From assembly GCA_965247265.1 (NCBI GenBank), contig OZ252002.1:1612001-1676000 (forward strand): a stretch of DNA of 64,000 bases. The letters run 5' to 3'. Position 1 is the first letter of the stretch; each line of letters begins with the position of its first letter. This stretch comes from G965247265 sp965247265 (GTDB lineage Bacteria; Pseudomonadota; Gammaproteobacteria; UBA4575). Made by a program: the position numbers and the translations under genes. Below the pieces are notes generated by a model. The model made no database searches. It saw only the letters and a list, made by a program, of their open reading frames with translations, and was not told the origin of the DNA. This document shows, in pieces, positions 53,994-62,661 of the stretch.

Positions 53994-56315
53994 ATGGCAG
54001 AGATAAAGATATTTGGGTATACAAATAAATTATCTGTTAAACAAGGTGAAACCATTGATTTTCATGTCAATGCAGATGGCACCGATACGGCTAATGCGCA
54101 ACTCGTGCAGCTTATACATGGTGATCAACATATCGATGGACCGGGGTTTGTTGAAAAAGAAGTTGAATGTTCTGTAAATGGTGAGTGGAACGTTAAAAAA
54201 CAGTTTACTCAACTCGGTTCTTATTTGGCGGTTGATGATCCAAATCGACATCTGAGTGTTGAAGGTAGTTTTGCAATATATTGCTATATTTGGCCGACAA
54301 TACCGCATAAAGGACTACGGCAAACCTTGCTAGGAAGATGGGATGCTCGAACAAATGAAGGTTATGGTCTTGGTATTGGCCCGCAAGGACATCTTGAATT
54401 TTGGGTAGGAGATGGGGATGAGGTTGATTACATTGCAGCAGAGCTTCCACTATTAGATAAGGTTTGGTATTTCGTTGCCGCAAGTTTTGATTTCAAAACG
54501 GGTGAAGCGACGTTATATCAAAAAGGGGTTTTAAATAGGTATAACTCATTAATTGGAAAAGTTGCACCTTATGACTTTAGTTCACACATGCAAGCAACTT
54601 TCAGGTTTAAACAAAAAAACAAAGAAGATGTTCCATTTTTGATCGCAGGGGCCCTAGATTTTCATGAGTTAAGGGGGAACTTTGTCAATGATATATATTA
54701 TGGGAAGATTGATCGCCCAGGAATTAGTAACCGCCCTTTATTGCGTGATGAAATGGATAGCATGTGTTCAGGTGATTTACCTCCCCAAGATTCAATCTTA
54801 GCGTATTGGGATACGACTGAAGGATATTCAGAAAACGGAATTAGTAATACAGTTACTGATAATGGTCCACATAAATTGAATGCCAAAGGGTTTAATCATC
54901 CCATTCGCTGTCAAACAGGTTGGAATTGGTCGGGCAAGAATGATTGCTTTCGGCTGGCACCCCATGAATATGGTGGCATCGAGTTTCATCCAGAATCTGT
55001 TACAGATTGTAATTGGGAAAAAACAAATTCAATGCAGGTGCCTGAAAACTTAAAGAGCGGTGTTTATGCGTTACGTTTAAGAGCGGGTAATGGGAAAGGT
55101 CTTGGCGAAGAGTACATTGTATTTTTTGTTAGACCCGCAAGCCCAGCGTCAAAACTTTGTTTCTTAGCGCCCACTGCAAGTTATCTGGCATACGCTAATG
55201 AAAAACTAAGTTTTGATGCACAGATTATTCAACCTATGACAGGTCAACCTCCTGTTATTTCAGATGTCGATATAGAAATTTATAAGTATCGTGAATTTGG
55301 TCTATCGACCTATGACAGTTATGAAGATGGTGCAGGTGTTTCCTTTAGTTCATACAAAAGACCAATTGTGAATATGCGCCCAAAATATCGAATATCAAGT
55401 ATGAATCTTCCATGGCAGTTTCCTGCTGATTTATCCATTATCGGGTGGCTTGAAGCGTATGAGTATGAGTACGATGTTATAACGGATGAAGATTTACATC
55501 GTGAAGGATTAAGTGCGTTAGAACCGTATAACTGTGTAATTACAGGCACGCACCCGGAATATGTCTCGGAAAAAATGTTAGATGCACAAGAAGATTTTGT
55601 TACGCAAGGAGGGCGGCTCATTTATATGGGTGGTAATGGTTATTACTGGTGTGTCGGTTTTTATGAAGATGAGCCATGGTGCATGGAAGTTAGAAAATTA
55701 GATTCTGGTATGCGTGCATGGGCAGCAAAAGCCGGTGAGCATTATCTTCAAACTACAGGTGAAAAAAGTGGGTTATGGAGGAATAGAGGGCGTGCACCAC
55801 AAAAATTAACAGGGGTTGGCTTTATAGCTGAGGGCTTTGAAACTTGCGCACCGTTTCGAAAGATGCCGGATAGTTATCATCGCACTGTATCTTGGATTAC
55901 CGATGGAATTGAGGGCGAGATTATTGGTGATGAGGGTCTCGCTTATGGCGGAGCTGCGGGAGTTGAATTAGATCGTTATGATCTCTCATTAGGCACGCCG
56001 CCACACACAAAAATTATTGCATCATCAGGCGGGCACAGTGATAACTATGTTGTGGTAACAGAAGAGCTTCTTTATGCCTATGCAGGATTAGTAGGAAGTT
56101 TAGATTATCGCGTTCGTGCAGACATGACCTACTTCACAGCACCAAATAATGGTGCTGTGTTTAGCACAGGGTCAATTGCTTTTGGTTCCGCATTACCGGC
56201 AAATAATTATGAAAATAGTAGTTCGGCGTTGCTTAAAACTGTTGTTGATAATTTTATTAAGGACGGAAAATTACCTGGAGGTATGTGGGCCTTAGAAGAA
56301 AAACAATGGCGATAA
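53994..56315 (+). CDS. dmfA2: N,N-dimethylformamidase large (beta) subunit
   Basis: 773 residues, the family's usual length. Residues about 80-250 form a LamG-like jelly roll (EGSFAIYCYIWPTIPHKG, QTLLGRWDARTNEGYGLGIGP, WYFVAASFDFKTGEATLYQKG). The C-terminal half has a glutamine-amidotransferase-like fold (LDAQEDFVTQGGRLIYMGGNGYYWCVGF, LWRNRGRAPQ). The studied enzyme carries a mononuclear Fe(III) held by Tyr and Glu residues; I cannot assign the exact ligands here. It probably hydrolyses DMF or related amides; the true substrate may differ. Confidence 0.88.
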   Translation: MAEIKIFGYTNKLSVKQGETIDFHVNADGTDTANAQLVQLIHGDQHIDGPGFVEKEVECSVNGEWNVKKQFTQLGSYLAVDDPNRHLSVEGSFAIYCYIWPTIPHKGLRQTLLGRWDARTNEGYGLGIGPQGHLEFWVGDGDEVDYIAAELPLLDKVWYFVAASFDFKTGEATLYQKGVLNRYNSLIGKVAPYDFSSHMQATFRFKQKNKEDVPFLIAGALDFHELRGNFVNDIYYGKIDRPGISNRPLLRDEMDSMCSGDLPPQDSILAYWDTTEGYSENGISNTVTDNGPHKLNAKGFNHPIRCQTGWNWSGKNDCFRLAPHEYGGIEFHPESVTDCNWEKTNSMQVPENLKSGVYALRLRAGNGKGLGEEYIVFFVRPASPASKLCFLAPTASYLAYANEKLSFDAQIIQPMTGQPPVISDVDIEIYKYREFGLSTYDSYEDGAGVSFSSYKRPIVNMRPKYRISSMNLPWQFPADLSIIGWLEAYEYEYDVITDEDLHREGLSALEPYNCVITGTHPEYVSEKMLDAQEDFVTQGGRLIYMGGNGYYWCVGFYEDEPWCMEVRKLDSGMRAWAAKAGEHYLQTTGEKSGLWRNRGRAPQKLTGVGFIAEGFETCAPFRKMPDSYHRTVSWITDGIEGEIIGDEGLAYGGAAGVELDRYDLSLGTPPHTKIIASSGGHSDNYVVVTEELLYAYAGLVGSLDYRVRADMTYFTAPNNGAVFSTGSIAFGSALPANNYENSSSALLKTVVDNFIKDGKLPGGMWALEEKQWR

Positions 56316-56470
56316 GGTTTATTGTTAATTTTGTAAAGATTTATAATCAGTAGCTATCATGCAGCTGGTCTCATAATCATTATTTTATAGAACTTATTGG
56401 TTATCAAATTAAACAAACAAAATGCATTCATGACTTGCATGAATAAATTAACATAAGAAGGATAATAGGA

Positions 56471-56871
56471 ATAAGTAAAAATATTAAAGAATTAGCTGAA
56501 CGTTTTTATGAAATTGTGAATGGCGAAGGTGAGCTTTCGGAAGTGTTATCGGATGATTTTGTATTTGGCATCATGCCTGGATTTCCCTATGGGGGAGATC
56601 AAAATGGTTTGCAAGCTTCACTGGAGTTTTTTGATAAGCTAGGGGCCACTTTGATTTTTGGGAAGTTATCCCACAAAAATATATTGAAGTTGATAGTAGT
56701 AATATAATTGTACAGGGTTTGTATCGAATAAAAGCTACTGAATCGGGCCAGGACGTAGAACTGCAAACAGTTCACCTCTGGACATCGAAGGATGGTAAGT
56801 TAAATACGTATAAACATTACTGTGACACTGCATTGTTGTGCTCAGCACTGAATCACTCCATACCTCATTAA
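56471..56871 (+). pseudogene. SnoaL-like (NTF2 fold) protein, frameshifted and lacking a normal start
   Basis: Read as SKNIKELAERFYEIVNGEGELSEVLSDDFVFGIMPGFPYGG and, after a frame change at the G4 run (56642-56645), GHFDFWEVIPQKYIEVDSNNIIVQGLYRIKATESG and HLWTSKDGKLNTYKHYCDTA. This is a typical SnoaL-like fold. At the place expected for the start, with AAGAAGGA upstream, there is ATA at 56471 rather than ATG. One base lost from the G run would explain the shift. Probably dead; a role in the amide pathway is unknown. Confidence 0.75.
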
Positions 56872-57179
56872 CAAAGTATTAAATTTGGTAAAATTGCAGC
56901 CTGCTTATATGTCAGAATGCATGTGCTCAATTCATATCAATAAAAGCGCCTATTTGCACTTCTAATTAATTGGCTTGAAAAACAGGCGTTTTGATAATAT
57001 AAATATTGTTGATTTTAGATGGTAGTTACCACACTAAAATAAAGGGTTTGCAATCCTTGATTTATAATAGACATGAGTTTCAGTCTGTTTAACCTCAGTA
57101 ATAAAAATATATTAGTAGTTACTTTGTGATTTAAGATAAAATTGTAGTGCAATCGATTAATTTGAATAAGGAATAATCT
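56872..57179 (+). other. Intergenic stretch with a probable terminator
   Basis: About 310 bases upstream of the glutamate-synthase-like genes. A hairpin at 56942-56992 (AAAAGCGCCT pairing with AGGCGTTTT, long loop) may end the amidase transcript. The rest is AT-rich and likely holds the next promoter. Confidence 0.5.
56942..56992 (+). terminator. Possible terminator after the amidase operon
   Basis: Arms AAAAGCGCCTATTT and AAAAcAGGCGTTTT with a loop of about 22 bases and a T-rich end. A G-T pair and one mismatch weaken it. Confidence 0.4.
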
Positions 57180-58091
57180 ATGTGCGGTATTGCAGGCATC
57201 ATGCTCAAAGATTCATCTGAAGACTTTAAAACAGGTGAAGCCTTGGTGAACATGCTAAACGGCTGTCAGCATCGCGGTCCGGATTCTACGGGGTTCGCTT
57301 TATATGGCGACGCACAAGAAAATACATTAAAGCTGAGATTGTTAGTCGGGCAAGGTGATGTGGGTGTAGCAGCGATTACGAATATTAAGAAGTTGTTGAA
57401 CGAACAGGGAGCGATAATTATTGAAGATGAACATATTTGTGAGACGTATCGAACAACGATTAAATATACCGGTGATATCCAAAAATTTTCCTATGCGCTA
57501 GAACATGCCGCCAAAGTTGTTTCTATTGGTAATAGTTTGGATATTATTAAGGATGTCGGGAGTGCAGAAGATGTTAATGCTCGTTATGACATCAAGCAGT
57601 ATAAAGGAACGCATGGATTAGGACATGTGCGTTTGGCTACCGAGTCAGATGTTAAACCTGAAGCAGCGCATCCGTTTTGGGCTACTGGTTTTGCAGATGT
57701 TGCAATTGTGCACAATGGTCAAATTACTAATTATTGGAAAATGCGCAGGCGCTTAGAACAACGAGACTATGAATTTCGTACCGATAATGATAGTGAACTC
57801 ATTGCTGTTTATCTTGCTGATAAATTATCTCAGGGTATTGTGCTTAAAGATGCACTTAAAACGTCTATTGATGATCTTGATGGTACATTTTCATTTTTGG
57901 TTTCTACGAAAGATGAAATAGGTTATGCGAAAGATCACTTAGCTGTTAAGCCAATGGTGATGTATGAAACAGATGACATGGTAGCTATTGCTTCTGAAGA
58001 AGTTTCACTCAATAAGCTCTTTCCAGGACAAGCACTTAATACAAAAGAACCACCGCCAGGAACTTATAACACATGGTCACTATCGATCTAG
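57180..58091 (+). CDS. Class II glutamine amidotransferase subunit, GltB1/MgsA type
   Basis: 303 residues starting MCGIAGIML, so the N-terminal Cys nucleophile follows removal of Met. QHRGPDSTGFALYG, HGLGHVRLATESDV, AHPFWATG and VHNGQITNYWKMRRRLEQ are the Ntn-hydrolase motifs. It releases ammonia from glutamine for a partner synthase. Stand-alone versions occur as the first subunit of N-methylglutamate synthase. Its end overlaps the next gene by 19 bases. No promoter-proximal lesion is seen. Confidence 0.85.
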   Translation: MCGIAGIMLKDSSEDFKTGEALVNMLNGCQHRGPDSTGFALYGDAQENTLKLRLLVGQGDVGVAAITNIKKLLNEQGAIIIEDEHICETYRTTIKYTGDIQKFSYALEHAAKVVSIGNSLDIIKDVGSAEDVNARYDIKQYKGTHGLGHVRLATESDVKPEAAHPFWATGFADVAIVHNGQITNYWKMRRRLEQRDYEFRTDNDSELIAVYLADKLSQGIVLKDALKTSIDDLDGTFSFLVSTKDEIGYAKDHLAVKPMVMYETDDMVAIASEEVSLNKLFPGQALNTKEPPPGTYNTWSLSI

Positions 58092-60070
58092 GAAAAACTT
58101 CCGTAAGAGAAGGTAATGAAAAAATTCGACAATGTGGGCAAAACGGTCAAAATGTCGAAGTAATTAATCCCGATGCACGCCACCACATAGGCGTTGGTTT
58201 AATCCACCCCATTACAGTAAAAGTTAAAGGCTCTGCAGGTTATTTCTGTGCTGGTCTTAGCGATGCAGCGAAGTTTGAAGTTGAGAGCAATGTTGGCTGG
58301 GGCGTTGGTGACGATATGTATTCAGGCTCTGTAATAGTTGGCGGAAATGCAGGTGCAATACCAGGCGTTGCCATACGTGGAGCAGAAATTATTATTCGTG
58401 GGAATATGGGCTCGCGTGCCGGGCAAGTCATGAAAGCAGGGACGTTATGTTGTGAAGGCAATGCAAATTTTATGGCCGGTTATATGATGTATGGGGGGCG
58501 CATCATTATATTAGGTGATTCAGGTGAAAAAGTTGGCGAGAATATGTCAGCTGGTGAAATATTTATTGGAGGGAAGGTTGAAAATTTAGGCTCGGATGCT
58601 GAACAAACAGACATCGAGAGCTCTGAAATTGATGGGATAAGAGAATTTCTGGATCGATATGAAATTACTTTTAATGGTAGCTTTAATAAAATAGTTAATG
58701 CCGGGAAGAAATTACGCTACGCAACCTCCGAAACGCAAATGCGCAGTATTCCGTTTTTCTCATTTTCTGGTACATCTGAATACTGGAATCCAAAAATACA
58801 AGAAGACTTATATATCAAATCTCAAATTGGTCGTTATCGAATCCGAGGATACGGCGGCGCTCGTCCATTACCTCATTTTTCTGATATCGCATTTAAGAAA
58901 GATCTATCACATGCAGGAGACGATGCAAATGTCGTCTCTAAAATTAAAATGCGCACTGAAATCGGCGGAATTAATGGAGCAGAGCCTCTTAAATTAAGTA
59001 TGCCGGTTATGATTGCACCGATGAGCTATGGTGCATTAAGTGCCTCGACCAAACGCGCCATTGGACTTGCTTCAACATTATCTGACATAGCTGAGAACAC
59101 TGGCGAAGGCGGAATGAGTGATGCCCAACGGGGTGCAGCAAAACAACTTATTTTTCAAATGCTTGGCGGTCGGCTAGGGTGGAATATTCATGATATGAAT
59201 CGTGCTGATGGATTAGAAATTTATATTTCACAGGGTGCTAAGCCTGGTTTGGGCGGACAACTCATGGCTAAAAAAGTCACGCCTGAACTTGCCAAGATTA
59301 GAGGGATCCCACCTGGTATTGATTTACGTTCACCATCAAGACACCCGGATATTCTTGGGGCAGATGATTTAGTTATTAAAGTAGAGGAACTTCGCGAGGC
59401 AACGGGCTATCGTTTGCCTGTGAGTATTAAATTAGGTGCGGGTCGCGTACGTGATGATATAAAAATTGCGGTTAAAGATGGATTAGATTTTGTAGAACTT
59501 GACGGCATGCAGGGTTCTACCGGTGCAGGTAGTGCTGAAGTTATCGACTATGTTGGCATTCCAACATTACCTGCAATTATTGAGGCGCTTGATGCGTTAG
59601 AAGAGATTGGTAGGCGTGATGATATTCAAATAGTTCTTATGGGTGGAATTCGTGATGGAGTTGATGCAGTGAAGGCATTATGTTTGGGAGCAGATGCAAT
59701 CGCATTAGGGACATCAACGATTATTGCCGGTGGATGCATCGCATGCATGCAATGTCATGTTGGTCAATGCGTGACAGGAATTGCGACCCAAGACCCTGAA
59801 CATGAAAAGCGTTATGAGCCTGAGGTCGAAGCACAAAATATTCATCGCTTTTTAGAAAGTGTGCGATGGCAAATTGCAACCCTAGCAAATGAACTTGGCT
59901 ATAACGATGTGACACAATTTAATAGAGATGATTTAGTAGCGTTAACACCTGAAGCAGCAGATATAACAGGTCTACCCTATGAGCCTAAATATGGAAATGC
60001 AGATCTAGATATTAAAGTTATGAATAGTGCAAATTCTGATTATGATAAAAATGTGTTGGAAGCCGTATGA
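58073..60070 (+). CDS. Glutamate-synthase-like protein: GXGXG domain fused before FMN domain
   Basis: 665 residues. The N-terminal part (about 30-190) is the GXGXG beta-helix (GNAGAIPGVAIRGAEIIIRGNMGSRAGQVMKAG). Residues about 230-640 are the FMN-binding synthase domain (PVMIAPMSYGALS, ENTGEGGMS, GAKPGLGGQL, SIKLGAGRV, DFVELDGMQGSTGAG, LMGGIRDGVDAVKALCLGADAIALG) with an iron-sulfur cluster region CIACMQCHVGQCVTGIATQ. In GltB the order is FMN then GXGXG; here it is reversed, as if mgsB and mgsC were fused. It could make glutamate or, with an alkylamine, N-alkylglutamate. Confidence 0.85.
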   Translation: MVTIDLGKTSVREGNEKIRQCGQNGQNVEVINPDARHHIGVGLIHPITVKVKGSAGYFCAGLSDAAKFEVESNVGWGVGDDMYSGSVIVGGNAGAIPGVAIRGAEIIIRGNMGSRAGQVMKAGTLCCEGNANFMAGYMMYGGRIIILGDSGEKVGENMSAGEIFIGGKVENLGSDAEQTDIESSEIDGIREFLDRYEITFNGSFNKIVNAGKKLRYATSETQMRSIPFFSFSGTSEYWNPKIQEDLYIKSQIGRYRIRGYGGARPLPHFSDIAFKKDLSHAGDDANVVSKIKMRTEIGGINGAEPLKLSMPVMIAPMSYGALSASTKRAIGLASTLSDIAENTGEGGMSDAQRGAAKQLIFQMLGGRLGWNIHDMNRADGLEIYISQGAKPGLGGQLMAKKVTPELAKIRGIPPGIDLRSPSRHPDILGADDLVIKVEELREATGYRLPVSIKLGAGRVRDDIKIAVKDGLDFVELDGMQGSTGAGSAEVIDYVGIPTLPAIIEALDALEEIGRRDDIQIVLMGGIRDGVDAVKALCLGADAIALGTSTIIAGGCIACMQCHVGQCVTGIATQDPEHEKRYEPEVEAQNIHRFLESVRWQIATLANELGYNDVTQFNRDDLVALTPEAADITGLPYEPKYGNADLDIKVMNSANSDYDKNVLEAV

Positions 60071-62598
60071 GCACTGTCTACGATATTAATAGGATATTAA
60101 TTCCTGATGCTCCCCCTGATTACGAAGACCATACTGCAGATGTAAATTTTGTTCCTGCGCCGTGTCAGGTAGCATGCCCAATAGGAACGGATGCACCTTC
60201 GTATATTGGTTATATTTGGGAAGGTAAATTTGATGAGGCGTTTGAGGCAATAACGTCCACCAATCCTTTTAGTTCCATCTGTGGCCGTGTATGTGATGCC
60301 CCTTGCGAACCAGCTTGTCGACGCACCGATAGTGATGGCCCGCTGCAAATTCGAAATTTGAAACGATTTGTAATGGATAAGCTAGGCGCTACCCATGAAC
60401 CTAGTAAAGTAGACGTTACACAATCAAAAACGGTTGCCATTGTTGGCTCTGGACCGGCTGGGCTAACTGCTGCACATGAGCTGTGTGTGGCAGGATTTGA
60501 GGTGCATGTATATGAAATGACCGATCGTCTTGGCGGCATGATGATTTGGGGTATCCCTGCATTTAGATTGCCGCCTGGCATCATTGACGAAGATATTAAT
60601 CGTTTACTTAAACGATGCCCAGGTTTGCACATACATTTAAATACCGGACTAGGGATTAATATTTCATTAGATGAATTAAAAGCGAAACACGATGCGGTGT
60701 TATTAACTATTGGTTCTTGGTGGGGCAAAGCAATGGGAATCCCCGGGGAAGAAAATAATAAAAATGTAGTTGATGGGGTAAGTTTTCTACGCAAAGTCAA
60801 CGCAGGTGAAAGGCCAACGCTACCCGAGACAGTTGTTGTAGTCGGCGGAGGTGACGTTGCAATGGATGCATGTCGTGCAGCATTACGTTTGCCTGGATGC
60901 GAAAAAGTTAAAGTTATATATCGTCGAGGCCCTGATGAAATACCTGCGCGTAAGATTGAGCTGGAAGGTGCGATAGAGGAAGGGATTGAGTTTATTTATT
61001 TTACACAACAAGTTTCTGTGGAGCAAAAAGAAAACAGTTTAATTCTTAATTGTGTACAAACAAAATTGAGTGAAGTCGACAATGAAGATGGGCGTCGTCG
61101 GCCGAAAGCAGTGTCAGGTAGTGAGCACGGCATTGCGTGTGGCATGGTAATTGCTGCTGTGGGACAGCAAAGCGAATGTGATGAATTAGCTAAGCATAGT
61201 CTTATGGATACTGATCGGGTTCGAACAGACTGGGAGACGATGCGAACCAATGATGCAAATGTTTTTGCTGCAGGCGATGGTGCATTTGGAGGCTCGACTA
61301 TTGTGATGGCAATGCATCACGGGCAACGTGCGGCCTACTACGTGAAATCGTACTTAAATGGAAACAGTACCCCGATACCTTATCGAACCCCTTATCGAAC
61401 ACGAAGAGTTCCTGTGGCGCAAGATATAAAGTGGGAGAAATTTAATCCTCATCACCCAGAATTTTTCGGAGTAGGTGATGACCCAGTCAGTTTTCCTGAG
61501 ATAGAAGCGACCTATGATTGGGATACAGCTCGAAATGAGGCTGCACGCTGCTATCGTTGCGATGCAGAAACAGGTTCACCCGATTATTCTGTGTCACATC
61601 GTGAAGATATTTTTTCTATGGCACACACAAATCCAGCGAATCAGATGAAGCTTAAATCTATGTTACAAAAACGACTGCGTACACGAAGTAATCCTTTTCC
61701 TGAAAGTCGTGCACCAAATTTAGATGATATCGTTTTCCTACCTGCAAATTTATCGAGATTAGTTATAGATCCATATAGAGAGGCATGCAAAGTTACTACC
61801 GATCTCGCAGATAAGCTCGATCTACAACATCCATTTCTAGTAACAGGCTTTGATAATGAGGCAAAAGAAATTTTTGATGCAATGAGTCAAGGATGTACCA
61901 TATCTAATACACCCTATTTAGGGTGCAAAGATCCTGGGAAAGAAACCTGTTGGTTACAGCTAAGTACATCAATAGCAGAACAATCATCAAAAGCAGCCGG
62001 CTATATTTATTATTTGAAAAATAATGAAGATCCAATTCCAATTAAGTCTGCTGCAAATGATCAACTCGTAGGCTATGCAGTATCATCTCGTAACAATCTT
62101 GAGCAGATAATCTCTTATTCGTTAGATAATGAGCATGATGTTTTAGTTTTAGATGGTACGGGTAATATTCATGCAAGTTGGCCTGAACTGGTTACAACTC
62201 CCGACTTTAGTATATTGCGTGATGCAATTAGTATATTGAGGAAAATGAAAAAAGAGGAAGTCATTGACTTGATTTATTTTGGTGGAGTGCGTTCTGGAAC
62301 AGATGCTGCAAAATTAATAGGATTAGGTGCAAATGTCGTTGTCATGGGCGTATGCGCAGGACTTGCAATGGGTGGAGAGCTAAGTGCTGATAAAGTTAGC
62401 TTCAGCTCAAACTATTCAGATACAGATCGTATACAAGGAATCGTCAATATTGTTAAAGCAAATTTAGGGGAAGCATCAATGATGGCGCGTTGTACTGGGA
62501 AAACAAACTTGTACAATGTGGAGCCTGAAGATTTATGTGCCATAACAAGTAATACTTCCAAAATAACAGGTATACCAACAGCTGGAAAATGTACTTAA
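60067..62598 (+). CDS. GltD-like oxidoreductase fused to a degenerate FMN synthase domain
   Basis: 843 residues, starting 4 bases before the previous stop. The N-terminus has the two 4Fe-4S Cys sets (CQVACPIGTD, CGRVCDAPCEPACRR), FAD motif VAIVGSGPAGLTAAHEL and NAD(P) motif VVVVGGGDVAMDACRAAL, as in GltD and related reductases (about 1-500). The last ~250 residues repeat the end of a synthase FMN domain: VLDGTGNIHASWPEL, DLIYFGGVRSGTDAAKLIGLGANVVVMG, LYNVEPEDL. They lack the 3Fe-4S cysteines. GltD proteins are usually about 470 residues. This would supply electrons from NAD(P)H to the upstream synthase. Confidence 0.85.
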   Translation: MSTVYDINRILIPDAPPDYEDHTADVNFVPAPCQVACPIGTDAPSYIGYIWEGKFDEAFEAITSTNPFSSICGRVCDAPCEPACRRTDSDGPLQIRNLKRFVMDKLGATHEPSKVDVTQSKTVAIVGSGPAGLTAAHELCVAGFEVHVYEMTDRLGGMMIWGIPAFRLPPGIIDEDINRLLKRCPGLHIHLNTGLGINISLDELKAKHDAVLLTIGSWWGKAMGIPGEENNKNVVDGVSFLRKVNAGERPTLPETVVVVGGGDVAMDACRAALRLPGCEKVKVIYRRGPDEIPARKIELEGAIEEGIEFIYFTQQVSVEQKENSLILNCVQTKLSEVDNEDGRRRPKAVSGSEHGIACGMVIAAVGQQSECDELAKHSLMDTDRVRTDWETMRTNDANVFAAGDGAFGGSTIVMAMHHGQRAAYYVKSYLNGNSTPIPYRTPYRTRRVPVAQDIKWEKFNPHHPEFFGVGDDPVSFPEIEATYDWDTARNEAARCYRCDAETGSPDYSVSHREDIFSMAHTNPANQMKLKSMLQKRLRTRSNPFPESRAPNLDDIVFLPANLSRLVIDPYREACKVTTDLADKLDLQHPFLVTGFDNEAKEIFDAMSQGCTISNTPYLGCKDPGKETCWLQLSTSIAEQSSKAAGYIYYLKNNEDPIPIKSAANDQLVGYAVSSRNNLEQIISYSLDNEHDVLVLDGTGNIHASWPELVTTPDFSILRDAISILRKMKKEEVIDLIYFGGVRSGTDAAKLIGLGANVVVMGVCAGLAMGGELSADKVSFSSNYSDTDRIQGIVNIVKANLGEASMMARCTGKTNLYNVEPEDLCAITSNTSKITGIPTAGKCT

Positions 62599-62661
62599 AA
62601 ATTTAAGTATATTATATGTATCTTTTAGATAGGAAATCGTGACTTAAGTAATTAACTCGTT

